DNA of 64,000 nucleotides from Telopea speciosissima. Taxonomy: Eukaryota > Streptophyta > Magnoliopsida > Proteales > Proteaceae. This document shows positions 1 through 11,364 of this stretch, in pieces; the first letter of the stretch is position 1; every line of letters begins with the position of its first letter. Location: NCBI RefSeq assembly GCF_018873765.1, contig NC_057923.1:57716593-57780592 (forward strand), read 5' to 3'. The notes under the pieces were generated by a model. The model was not told the origin of the DNA, made no database searches, and was given only the letters and a program-made list of their open reading frames with translations. The translations under genes were made by a program, and so were the position numbers.

Positions 1-2641
1 CTTATACTAGAAACCTGGAGTGAACATGAAGAGATTGCAAACATAAAGGTCAGGAAGTATCATGATAAGATCAAATAAGGGTGTAGTAGTGAGTGAGTTT
101 TCACAATACACCTAGCGAAGGTAGAAAAGATGTCATATTTGTTAACTTTTACTGGATGCCCACTTAATTGATGGTTAGCTAACTATTTCTAGAGCAAAGC
201 TTAAATTTGTGCCAGCAACTTCCTGAGAATCATAAATACTCGTTTAGGTTTTGGTGAATTCCAAGACTAAAAATTGGTTGGATTCCTAATCTGGTTCGTT
301 TATCCTTCTTCTTCTATCATTCTATCAAATCAGGTCAGAATTTCTAGTTTCTAAATTGTGGCTGTGCTGTTTTACACCTTCTTCTAATTTTTAATTTGAG
401 ACTGATTTGAGTTCTAGTTATTGAACTGATATGCTCATCCATACAACCATTGAGCTACATTCTAGTACTTGAGTTTCAGTTTCTGTTTTATAACTTTGAA
501 TTCTAATAGAAATTCTGGGTTCCTAATACTAGTCTGACTCTGAAAATTTCAACTTTCTGGTTTGATATGCTGGACCTGATTTCAGTTTTCTGTTCAATCA
601 TCAAGATATACTGTTAATTGATTGCTGTTCTGAACCCTGAAGGCCTGCATCGATTCTGAATTTTTTGGGTTGTTTCTGCTTTCCTAGATAGAGTAGGAAT
701 GCCCCATAACTTGAGACCCAGCCATCAGATCTAGATCATGTTTTGCAGACCTATTCTACCTCTTGAATAGACCCTTCGAACAAAGTTTCAGATTCATCCA
801 ATCTGTCTTGAATAAGTTTTTGAAATTTCTCTAAATCTGGTTGTTCCTTTTCCCTTCGGCTCTGGAAATTTTCATATTTTGAACAATTCTATTCAGTTAG
901 GAGTTAGATTACCCCACTAGAGAGCCAAAGGCTTGAAATTTAAGAGGTGAACTGTAGTAGTCAGAAAAACCTTCTTTTTTCTGTAAAATTGGATGTCACC
1001 CCAATAGAAGGGGCATAAGTAATAGTATTATTGTAGTAATGTATATTGCTGCCTAAAAAGAGATTCTATTGGAGAGGATGTGATTTATAACATATTCTTG
1101 ATGTTCACCTATGTAAAAACATATGGAAACGAATAATAGAAAGAAATCTAATAGTGTGATCCCAAGTGTCTGTGCTATTAGAATTCAATGCCCGTCTAAC
1201 ATGGATACATCATCCATTTAAAGGACTCCATGTAATAGGCTGCTGAGAGTGTTGTGGATCCTATCATAGATATGGGTCAGTTTCAATGAAAATTCAGAAT
1301 TTATTGTCTGATTTGTTGAAATTGATTTCATTTTTATTTTTGTGTATTTAAGTACTGCTAGTTGGAGACCCAGCTTCCTTATTGTAGATTTCACTTCAGC
1401 AGTATTTAACTAGTGACTTCAGTACTTAAATTTAGTTCTGTTTAGGAGTTCCCGGTGCTTCTTTTTAAGTTTTCACTCTATGATACCTTCCCAGTTCTTA
1501 CTATGCCTCAGCTTCATTGCATCTTTCATACGAGTAATTTAGGGATTGATTAATTGCCTCCACAAGCAATGTTCCTTTTGCAACATGTCGCAACTCACAC
1601 TGACCTCATAGTCAGGAATCCATTCAATACGAATCAGTTGGATTGATTATATTGATCGATAGCTTTTCTTTGAAGCTACAATGCCAATAGAAGGTTTACC
1701 TCGCTTGTGACAAGGCCCCTCCCTTGAGGGTTCATACTTTATGCTTCTGCTACTTCCAACACCCCCCCCCCCCCTTTCTTTTCTTTTTTGGGCGCAGGGG
1801 GGGGTTTGGTTTGGTGTTGCACTTTCTCATGCATCCATAAGCAGGCAAATAATTGATTTTAAAGGTAGTTTAGATCGTAGAAAATGGTAACTCTCAGCTA
1901 TGAAAGTACACTTCTATGTTTGACTTTCCACCTTAATTAAATCTGTCTGTTTGCTTAGATCTTAATGAATTTCTCTGCCTTCAACTGATGCTAAACGCGA
2001 ACTCTCTTGTATGGACAGGAAATCCTATAAGGGCATGTCTTGTGGCAAAACTAGTACCAATGTCATCCGTGTGGTTTTTGGGCCAGCATCTAGCCAAGAT
2101 GGAACTTAACAATTTGGCTCAAAAGTAGAAGTTCCAAGATATTGATGAGCACTTGGATTCATAGTCTGCAACATAAAAGATGGCATTGCATGCTTACCAA
2201 ATATCATCCAGATTGAAGTATAAAACCATCTGCTATTACCTAATAGCTATGGTTTACCTGGGGAAATGGTGTCAACTGAAAAAAGATGATTTTGCACTTG
2301 GATAGGGGTTAAGGTTTGTTTGTTCATACATAAATGGATCTAAATGGTTAAGTGAGAGATGTTGGAGCTTGACCAGAAGTCAGATGCATGAAGTAATTAA
2401 CAGGTAATGATTTTGGAAGTGCCTTGTTTTCCTGTGGGTGACCTCATTGGCAAACCCTGCTTTAGCAACATTTTGGAGTGGAAATTTAGATGTGACGCTT
2501 GATGTCGTTCTCTAGAAAGGATTTGGAGGTTGGATCCATACCCTACTATCACCTTTTGCTGGTTAACAATCTCAGCGAAACTCTTGTTAAGTAAGTCGGT
2601 TTATATGTATGTTAATTTGTATACTAAAGATATTTAGGGGT
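1..2641. other. No gene seen
   Basis: AT-rich DNA without an ORF or splice-linked exons I can support. A C run (1759-1776) and short T runs are the only simple repeats. It could be an intron or UTR of a gene outside the window. Confidence 0.4.
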
Positions 2642-2722
2642 TTGACTAATTAATATACTCCGTGTCGACCCCAACTAGTTGGGATAAGGCTATGTTGTTG
2701 TTATTGACTAATTAATATACTC
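2642..2722 (+). mobile_element. Very short 5'-truncated RTE-LINE/SINE tail with 19-bp target duplication
   Basis: A 43-base insert (2661-2703) reads GTGTCGACCCCAACTAGTTG then GGATAAGGCTATGTTGTTG, the known 3' tail of plant RTE LINEs and their SINEs. It is flanked by a perfect 19-base repeat, TTGACTAATTAATATACTC, at 2642-2660 and 2704-2722. Confidence 0.85.
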
Positions 2723-3381
2723 TTTAGTTTGTTAAAGAATATTATGAAGGTACGCTCAGTTTTTTTTTTTCTTTTTTAATTCCACCTTGGTACAAAATTG
2801 ACGACATTGTTGTATTATTTAAACGGTTTGCGTAGATAACCTTATCTTGATCGCCCACCAGTTCGATGCACTTGAATCGTTCGTTGAACTAGTCGGTTGA
2901 TCCTTTGGGCAGATAAATCACCTCTTGGGTTCGTTTCATATTAATGTGGTCTATATCAATCATATGTCTTCCTAACTAGTAGATTTCTTTCACTACTTCT
3001 ATCTCAAATTAGTGAATAATTAATGTGGCAATTCTAACTATTGGATAGATAGGGATCTTAATGATTGGGCAACTTTTCAATTCCAATTTCCTTGCAGCTA
3101 GTGCAGTACGTAAGTCAACAATAACAATACCTTTATTTGGTCATGGTCGCCTTATAATAGTCTTTTAGAAATAGTAAAAGTTTTTCTTCACTAGCGGAGG
3201 GAGCAAAGAAACCTCTTCTCCACTGGTGATGTGATCATGTGATAGTACTCTTGGGTCATGATTCTGAGGCCAATGTTGTTGGTCATTCATATCAAATCAC
3301 TTAGCCAAATTGCTTTAATCTATTTATGTGTTGCGGTTAGAGTAAAATTTTGTGAATAGATAGATCCTAAGGGGATTCAGA

Positions 3382-3630
3382 TAGGGTTGTAAATGAATAG
3401 CCAAAATCCGTTTCCGTATCCGTTTAGCACTATCCGAATCCGTCTAAACGGATGCCGATACGAATAGGCTATAGCTATCCAAAAAACTATATTTACATAT
3501 AAACGTATAAAATATCCGATCCGTATCCGTGTCCGTATCCATTTAGCACTATCCGAATCCGTCCGAAAGCTAATCGGATGCGGATGAGGATATAGCACTA
3601 TCCGAGCCGAATCCGATCCGTTTACATCTG
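3382..3630. mobile_element. hAT-like MITE, TAGGG..TGTAAATG family, copy 1
   Basis: The left end is TAGGGTTGTAAATGAATAGC, the right end GATCCGTTTACATC. The inside is filled with inverted ATCCG/CGGAT motifs. Copies 2 and 3 are at 14051-14290 and 37341-37616. Confidence 0.75.
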
Positions 3631-3647
3631 AATCGTCTATTGCTGAG

Positions 3648-3787
3648 CTACCCGGTAGGACCCTACTACCAAGACACAGTAAGGATATAAATGACCGCCT
3701 TATCCCCACTCAGGCAAGGCGCTCGGGTAGGGATAAGACGATCATTCCCCGCCTTGCTGTGTCTTGGCAGTAGGGTACTACCGGGCA
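3648..3787. mobile_element. Near-palindromic MITE
   Basis: The left arm from CCCGGTAGGACCCTACTACC through AAGACACAGTAAGG to CGCCTTATCCC pairs with the right arm GGGATAAGACGATCATTCC to GCTGTGTCTTGGCAGTAGGG. The total is about 140 bases with a short loop around 3700-3725. It directly follows the hAT-like MITE copy 1. Confidence 0.75.
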
Positions 3788-4009
3788 CCTCGGGAGTAGA
3801 GGATCCAAATTGATCCTAAGGTCCCTCATTCACATGTCAAATTTTAATCCAACTGGAGATAACCATGTGGCAAAATAGATAATTGAAAAATAAGAATTTA
3901 ATATGAGTGAATGGATTGCTGAGGGAGATGCATGGACATACATGGGAGGATATGAAATTGCATGTGGTTAAATGTTAAATGATTGAATTTGAGTTAAAAA
4001 TTTGATATA

Positions 4010-4325
4010 AGAGAAAGAATGCCACCCGATCGGGCATGTATAATAACTGCTGCATCCCCTGGGAAGATGGAAATGATCAGGGGTGCGGCGATCATTTCAC
4101 ACACCCCTACGTCTAGGTGCAAGGGCAGGATGCGCTGCACGATCGAGTGGCGTTCTCTTTCCCATTTGATATATATTCTATGGGGTGTTGTTCTCTATGC
4201 CACAACGCAGGCTACGCCCAAGCACATAGGGGTGGGCACAATGACTACCTTGCCCCCTACACAGGCTGCCCATGTGCCGGGGCGCAAGCTACACTACGAC
4301 ACAGAGAACATTCTCCCATAGTCTA
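4010..4325. mobile_element. Two adjacent small TIR elements
   Basis: Element one (about 4010-4164) has ends GAGAAAGAATGCCACCCGAT and, inverted, CGATCGAGTGGCGTTCTCTT. Element two (about 4170-4325) has ends TTCTATGGGGTGTTGTTCTC and, inverted, GAGAACATTCTCCCATAGT. Two ORFs that cover them are not genes. Confidence 0.65.
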
Positions 4326-4797
4326 TTTAGACCATCTCCTTGGTATCCAATAGTCATGTAGAAATTAGGTGTCCCAACCAAGGGCCCCCTTGCCTGCTTT
4401 GCACACTAGGGAAACTTTTGCCAAAAATAGATTCCACACCAAAAATAAAAAAAATAAACAAACCATATGAAAGGAGGATCAACACCAAAAGATTGCAAAT
4501 TAAATACAAACTCTCTAAAATAAAATTTACTTGCTACATTAGTTCCTTAAAACATAAAAAAGGAAGAGAAAATAAAATATAAAAAAAAAAAACCCCAAGA
4601 TCTCATTAACTCTTTCCATGTCCTTTTTTTGTTTTTTTAATTGAACTGATGCCCCAACTCCCTAGCCCCAACACAAGCACACACAGATCCCCAATCCCCA
4701 TAGCCCCAAACACTAAACCCAAAACCCAAAACCCACAACCCCAAAGGACCAAATCTCAAACCCTGCACGTCCCACAACATATATATATATATATAGG

Positions 4798-7700
4798 TTA
4801 AGTGCAGATGGTAATAGGAAATGGGTATGAAACCGAGGTGGTTGTTGAAGCAGAAGACAAGCCTTCTCCCATCAAACCATTCTCCCCTCCTTTCTTCTTC
4901 TCCTCACTAACCATGTAACCTCTCTCTGAACCACCAGAATTCTCAAAAATCACATCCAAGCTCACACTACTCTCTTTGCTCCCATCAAAGAAGAAATCTA
5001 TGCTCTCTTCGAAACCCGAATAATTGAACAACTCGGGCAATTCGCTGGGTTTTTCATCGAGGCCAATCCCGGGAACCGGAAGCGGGTTTGGGTTGAACCC
5101 GGGTTCGATACAGAGGTGGTTCCATGGGTGTTCTTCTTTGGGTGGGTCTATCACATTAAATGATTGATTCTGATTCTGATTCTGACGATGAGCGGGATTG
5201 CCGGAATCAGGTGTTCCTAGCTTGGGAATCTGAGGTGGGGGAGTGGCCTCTTCTTGTGATTCAGGGAGGTGGGTGGTGGTGATGATTTGTTGGTGTTGTT
5301 GTTGCCTTTGTAGTTGCTGAAGATGCACAAATTGCTGTTGTAATAGTTGCCTTTGTAAATGTGGTTTTAAATGTTTAAGGTAGCGGCTAACATCAAAATT
5401 GGTCACAGCATTCAAGCCTCTGTACTCCAAGGCAGCAAGGTCATATGCTTCAGCCGCTTCTTCTTGGGTACCTATTAACAAAAAAGCCCATCTCTAAGGA
5501 CACTACCAAATGTAATAAGGTTGTTTAACATTAAATTCGGATACGGATCCGGGTTTGGGCTTCAATGTTACCCCTTAGTCAAGGGTGGAACCCGAACCTA
5601 ATATGAAAACCCGGTCCATAATATGGGTCATAGTTTTTACTGGTAAACAAGACTAAGACTAAACCAGATTTGACCAGGATCAAGAATTCAACCCAGGCCA
5701 GCCCACTAGAAGATTGGACTCATATTTGAACTACATTGTCACAAATCTGATTCGACCTAGGGGTGTCAACCGGTGGGGCCGGGTCAGTTATGATTGGCCC
5801 TAATAAGTCCTCACCAATTTAAGGCCCCACACCATTACCAACCACTTGGGTAAGCGGTCAATGGACTAATTGGCTTATCGGGCTATGAACGGACCGGACC
5901 TTAAACGGGTTATAATCGGGGTAAATACAGCTTTGACACCCAAATTCGGCCTTTGCCAAATTCCTCAATTTCCAATCTATCCCAACTAGCCCGAGTTCTG
6001 TTGAGATCCGGGGCATTAGTGTTGGTATGATCGCACCCAACCCAACTAGCCCGAGTTGTCTTTTATATAAATGAGAAACATAAAAGTTGTGTTTGGTATG
6101 CATTCTAGTAATAGATTCTAGGTCTAAAACGCTAAAGAAAAATCAGATTTTAAAATACGTTATTGGCCGTGAATCTATTCCAAGGATGCATACCAAACAC
6201 AGCCTTAAAAAGACAAAACAATATTATTTAACAACCAAACCATACCAAACTATACTCCCAAAGTTGACTCCGGTCAAACAACCCTCTAAAGCCCAATCAA
6301 ACGACTGTAAAATGAAGGCGACATGCGTGGGATCAGCTATAAAATTTGTTACATGCAATGTGGTCCCCACATGACCATCACCACCCAATCTAACCATGGA
6401 TTGAGAGCAAGCAAATCCTTTAATACCCTTTTTCTCACGTGTACACACCAGTTTAGTTACACGTGTCTTACATTGGATTGAGAATCTCACGTACTACCCT
6501 TTTTGCATGGCCCTACACGTGTACTTCTGCACGTGTTCCCCATATGGTTCATGCATGCGATCCTCAATCCTATGCAATCCACCCCCACTAATCGACAAAT
6601 AAATCACCTCTCGCCGTCGCCGTCACCGCTGCCGCCGGCGAGAGAGAGTTAAAACAGAGAGAGAGAGAGGCTTTACTGTAAGTGCCCAAGTAGAGATACT
6701 TGTTCCCAAAAACACGACCGATCCTTGCTTCCCACCTTCCATTATGATGGTGCCTAATCAAGAACAAGAATCCGGTAAATCGCGTTACATTCCGGTCGCC
6801 GAAAAACCCAAATTCCGGCCAAAAAAATTAATAAAATGAGCTTACCTGGCAACCCCACGATATTTAGAAACACCTCTGGCAAAGCCACTGCTTTTTCTCC
6901 TCAGCATTGCCAAGTACTCTTCCTTAGACACACTCTGCATTGCTTCATATTCCTTATCATAGGTAGGAAACTGCATTATTTTTATAAAAAAAATATTAGA
7001 AATTTATTGTATTAAAATGGGTAGTCAAATTGAAATTTATTATAAATATACCGGAAAATTGAGAATGGTATCAGCACCCCAATACTTAAGAGCAGCAAGA
7101 TCGTAAGTATGAGCTGCGGCTTCTTCATCATCATAAGCTCCTGCAAAAAATTTCATTTTTATAATTTTTTGTTCCAAACTTCCAATCAAAACCCACATGC
7201 AGAGATGCTAACATGCGCTAAGAAAGATGAGAAGAGAAGAGAAGAGAGATTATATAAATAAAAAAATAATAATTAAAATTAATTAAAAAGGGAGAGATAG
7301 AGAAGTCATGCAGAGGAGGTCAGGGGAAGTTGCAGTTTGCTCACCCAAATAAACTAAAAGCGGCGACAAAAGCGGCATAGCCAACCAACGTTAGGATTTG
7401 CAGAGAACACCCCCCACAGAGAGAGATATTAAAAATAAATAAATAAATCAGAATCCATTAGAGATGAGTGAAATTAAAATTAAAAAGCTGATTAAAGATA
7501 ACAAATCTGATTTTTTTTTTTTTTTTTCCCCTCTGTAAAAAAGATTCTATAGTTGTATCACCTTGTCGGCCTTTCTTGTTTTGAATGGGATTCCATGAAC
7601 CCTTATCCCAGAGATGAGCTTCATACCTTCCTGTCCATCTATGCCTGATTATGAGCAACATTAACATGCAAGAACATTTAAAAGATACCCAGATGGAGAA

Positions 7701-7991
7701 AACTCAGAAAAGCTAGAAAATGAATGAAAATCACCTAAGAAGAAGAAAAAAAAAATGCAATCTTTGATGTTTAATTAATTACCTGGTGACTCCTCTGTAA
7801 ATGGAGCTTCTTTTGCCAGAGTTACTGAATCTTGGTTTCTGTTGGTTAATCCTTCTGGGGCGTTTGATCTTTGATTGTTGCTGATCAATAGGAGGAGAAG
7901 TTGCAGGGGAAGGAGGAGGTGGGGAAGATGATGGATTATGAAACTCAAGAGATGAACCAGAGGAAGAACAAGAAGAAGGAGACCTCTTCAT
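4798..7991 (-). CDS. WRINKLED1-type AP2/ERF transcription factor
   Basis: Seven exons on the minus strand: 7783-7991, 7562-7644, 7345-7353, 7052-7140, 6846-6970, 6677-6753 and 4798-5471. All introns are GT-AG, and the joined frame gives 421 aa. Residues 1-60 are Ser/Pro-rich with a basic patch. The first AP2 domain (about 64-130) starts with IYRGVTRHRWTGR, and the second (about 166-230) starts with [20 protein letters not shown] Gln-rich stretch follows, then an acidic tail with [19 protein letters not shown]. Length, exon layout and the tail match Arabidopsis WRI1 (430 aa) as I remember it. WRI factors are nuclear activators of late glycolysis and plastid fatty-acid synthesis genes, binding AW-box sites. 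The start at 7991 gives the usual MKRSPSS-type N-terminus; an in-frame ATG at 8078 would add 29 residues. I cannot tell WRI1 from WRI3/WRI4 without a tree. Confidence 0.93.
6083..6208. mobile_element. MITE in intron 6 of the WRI-type gene (GTGTTTGGTATG family)
   Basis: Terminal inverted repeats of about 20 bases: GTTGTGTTTGGTATGCAT on the left and ATGCATACCAAACACAGCC on the right. The inner part is also partly palindromic (AATAGATTC / GAATCTATT). Confidence 0.75.
6436..6535. promoter_or_regulatory. Cluster of four G-box (CACGTG) motifs in intron 6 of the WRI-type gene
   Basis: Perfect CACGTG palindromes lie at 6436-6441, 6460-6465, 6516-6521 and 6530-6535, with one more ACGT core near 6488. 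Three have ACACGTGT-like flanks or part of them. bZIP and bHLH factors bind such sites. They start about 140 bases inside the 1.2-kb last intron. A regulatory role is inferred only from the density. Confidence 0.4.
7345..7353 (-). other. 9-nt microexon of the WRI-type gene
   Basis: Exon 3 of the AP2 gene is only nine bases, flanked by AG on one side and GTGAGC on the other. With the G that ends exon 2 it encodes Val-Tyr-Leu in the first AP2 domain, and it joins NKKGRQ to GAYDDEEAA without breaking the frame. A 9-nt VYL exon at this place is an established feature of WRI1 and other AP2-type genes. Without it the frame is kept but VYL is lost. Confidence 0.93.
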
Positions 7992-8077
7992 TTGGAGAGT
8001 TTTTTTGGGGGGACTAAAATGAGCTTCTTGCTTGTGGGGTCTTATAAAATCATATCTTTCCTTTCTTCTCTCTCCCA

Positions 8078-8463
8078 TCTCTTCTGGATTTTTTTTTATT
8101 TTTTTTTAATTTGGCAACCTAAGTTGGTTTACCAAAGCACACTCTCACAGAGAGAGAGAAAGAGAGATGGAGAGAATGAAGTGAGAGAGAAGGGGTTATA
8201 ATGGCTTGAGGGGAGAGGTTTGTGGGTTTTAAATTAACCAAGGGTTAAGGTTTTAACCATGGGTTTAAGAGAAAGTGAGAGAGAGAAAGGGGTTACAATG
8301 GCTAAACAGCTAAAGGGCTTGTAGGTTTTAAATTAACCAAGGGTCAAGGTTTTTTTAACCATGGGTTTATTTAATCTTTCAACACTTGGCTTAATGGCTA
8401 GCCATGCTTCCAATAACGGTTGAGCTCTCTGTTTCTGTACTGCCTTTTTCTTGTTGGAAACCT

Positions 8464-8511
<48 letters not shown>

Positions 8512-8520
8512 CTTAGAATT
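8078..8520 (-). promoter_or_regulatory. Upstream region of the WRI-type gene, CT/GA-rich
   Basis: Upstream of the WRI start the plus strand has GA-rich tracts (8142-8200, 8268-8290) and a (CT)n microsatellite of about 40 bases at 8469-8509. On the gene's own strand the first tract reads CT-rich, typical of plant 5' UTRs. Two similar stretches around 8215-8260 and 8320-8370 (TTAAATTAACCAAGGGT, then ACCATGGGTTTA) form a local direct duplication. I see no clear TATA box. Confidence 0.3.
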
Positions 8521-9799
8521 CGGAAACAAGAAATTTCATGTGAGTTTTGGTTTTCACATGTCAGTAACTGTAAGGTAAGGTTCCGTGTTTGAAGTTAATT
8601 AAGAAGAGGAATGTGCCAAGTGGAAGGAGAATTCTGAAACAGTGAAGGAGAGGTTAAAAAATTTTGTTTGGATATGAAAAATTACATAAATTGCCATTCT
8701 CCAATACTGTTTCTAGGTTATAATTTAATTAATTAATTACCAAAGGTGATTTTCCTTTTGGTTGACACGTAATGGGCATGCATATGGGTAGTAAGTTTAG
8801 TAGACCATTGGTTAAGTTTAGATTCTCAATTGGTTTGTTGACATGGGTCAAACCATTAAAGGTCTAAACTTGGTAGCTTATTCATAAAATGATTGTATTT
8901 AACCCTATAGAAAGGTTTGAAACCTATTGGGTAAGAGTAAAATATATAATTTTTGGAAGCTAGACCATAATTGGATTAGAATTTAAAAGGGTATTGTGTT
9001 GGTTGAATCCGGTTGGACCAATATTGGTTGGTTTCTTATGGAATTTATGAGATTTTAGACTAAGATGTGAAGATATTGGTTTAAGCTTTTTAAGCAAATT
9101 GTTTGGTTTTTATGACAAACTATTGGGAATGAGTAACTTCATGTTCTTATAAAATCTAGGACTTGAGTTTCCCTTCAATCAATTCTCTCTACACGACCAT
9201 TGGTATCGCCGAAATTCTCGGATTGCATCAGGGAGAGGTAATTTCGACTTTGTAAATAAGGGGTAGGAGTATAATGATGGCATAATTAAGATTCCAACCA
9301 TGTGTTCTTTTGTCTCTCTTTTGGGTGAAGGAAAACTTAATGGCAAATATGACATTAAACAAAAGTTGAGCAACTAAATGGGATTCGTGTAGCTAACTTC
9401 ATTTTGATCAGATATGGCTTAGTTAGGAAAGAGCATAATGGATTTATTGTGTGTTCACTTTTTGGTAAATTTATCTTAATATTTAGTGAAATTATAAACT
9501 GTAGGCTTAGGTAGCACATTAAATTTGTTATCTAGCTAATACTCATATTCAAAAATTTATTATATAGAAAGATATTGTTAGGAAATAGCCAACTTTTTTT
9601 TTTTTTTTTGGTTGTTGCTTCTTGATATAGGTTAACCTTTTAAATTTTAATCTAACGATTGAGTTGTTCAACCAATACCATATATTTGTTAATCTAGAGT
9701 TTAAAATGTCGAAATAATTGCATATGAGTAAATTTATGTCCATTTATTTTAATTTATTTTTTTGGAAAAATTTATTTCATAAGTAGTTAATTTTAATTA
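8521..9799. other. No gene seen
   Basis: AT-rich intergenic DNA upstream of the WRI-type gene; no recognisable repeat beyond T runs. Confidence 0.4.
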
Positions 9800-9975
9800 G
9801 GCATAAGATCTCTGTCAGGTTGCATGGCCCCTGCACAAGTGCGGGGGCTGATGAGCACATGCAGGGGCATTAATGGGAGGTGAGATTTTTTCCATTTCAG
9901 GGGGCGGCAATGATTCACGCAGTCCTGTGTTCTGGGCACAGACTGCACATAGCTTGGCAAAGATCTTTTTCCCTT
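9800..9975. repeat. Dispersed repeat, also near 42.83 kb
   Basis: Motifs in order: CAGGTTGCATGGCCCCTGCA, GGGAGGTGAGATTTTTTCCA, TTCAGGGGGCGGCAATGAT, and TAGCTTGGCAAAGATC. A similar order occurs at 42838-42995 (CCAGGGTGCATGTCCTCTG, GGTGAGATTTTTCATTTCA, AACTTGGCAACC). It leads into the tandem array. Confidence 0.5.
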
Positions 9976-10685
9976 TTAATTATAATGTCCTTTGGGCCTA
10001 TCTTGCACATGTACGTCGAACACTGACATAGATTACGTGTCAAATTATCAAAAAACGTTTCAATAGCTCTTAATAATTGACACTCAGAAACAATTAGAGA
10101 CGTTACCGCTAAACGTCAATTTTAATTATAATGCCTTTGGGCCTATCTTACACATCTGGAACATTGTCATAGATTACGTGTCAAATTATCAAAAAACGTT
10201 TCAATAGCTCTTAATAATTGACACTCAAAAACAGCTAGGGACATTACCGCTAAACGTCAGTTTTAATTATAATGTCACGTGGTCTTGTGTCTAGGCGCAG
10301 ACTGCACATAGCTTGGCAGAGATCTTTTTCCCTATTAATCATAATGTCCTTTGGGCGTATCTTGCACATGTGGAACACTAATATAGATTACGTGTCAAAT
10401 TATCAAAAAAATGTTTCAATAGCTCTTAATAATTGACACTCAGAAACAGATGGGGGCGTTACCGCTAAACGTCAGTTTTAATTATAATGTCACACGGTCG
10501 TGTGTCTGGGCGCAGACTGCACATAGCTTGACAGGGATCTTTTCCTTTTAATTATAATATCCTTTGGGCCTATCTGAACACTGACATAGATTATGTGTCA
10601 AATTATCAAAAATCGTTTCAATAGCTCTTAATAATTGACACTCAGAAACAGCTAGGGACATTACCGCTAAACGTCAATTTTAATT
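9974..10685. repeat. Four-copy tandem repeat with a second interspersed unit
   Basis: A core of about 140 bases begins TTTTAATTATAATGTCCTTT, passes TAGATTACGTGTCAAATTAT and ends ACCGCTAAACGTCA. It occurs at about 9974, 10120, 10333 and 10536. Before copies 1, 3 and 4 lies a second block with GCGCAGACTGCACATAGCTT (9936-9975 in diverged form, 10297, 10510). This gives an A-A-BA-BA layout. No coding potential. Confidence 0.8.
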
Positions 10686-10689
10686 ATAA

Positions 10690-11332
10690 TACTCCTGTAT
10701 TTAAGTCCTTATTACTTGAAAAAAAGACAACGATTCCCTTACCATTTCAAAATTAGGGTTTCCCTCTTTTTTGTAGGGTGTAATGTGGATGAATATATCT
10801 TGGTGGCCAATAAAATCCTGTAGTGATTCTTATGTTTAAGAATCACAACTCATTGCTCACCTTCAGACAAGTAAAATAAGATCTTCAAAGAAGAGTCTAA
10901 AATATCAAATCTTTCTAATTATATAAGATAGTTTCTAGCTATGCATTCCTTTGTTTTGGCTTAAATTGCCAAAAAAAATACTTTATTGGAAAAAATTACT
11001 TAGAGATAGCTAGATAAATTGTATCATTTAACTAAAATTATGGAGTTAATTGAGCATTAGAACTTGTACAAGTTCCTTTTTTTTTTCTAAGACATGTAAT
11101 ATATAAACCATAATACCACCCTCCACAAAATTATTAGTAGAATAAAAGCTATTGCTTGCAAATTTATATTATTAGCTAAGAGTAATATAATGTAGCACTA
11201 ATTTTGAAAGTGTATTAATATCTACTAAGGTTTTCTACTCATTATTGAAAATCCAATCAATATTTACTTCAATTTTGACAAAAGAAAGTACAATATACAC
11301 CCAAAACCTTACTATTCATAAAAAGATAAAAG

Positions 11333-11364
<32 letters not shown>

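Noticed and set aside
3377-4582. ORFs of 78-110 aa around 3.4-4.6 kb
   Set aside because: They lie in MITEs and AT-rich DNA; the peptides reflect GGATCC and TACG repeats.
9974-10685. CRISPR-like array
   Set aside because: Units are long, unequal and adjacent in plant nuclear DNA with no regular short spacers.
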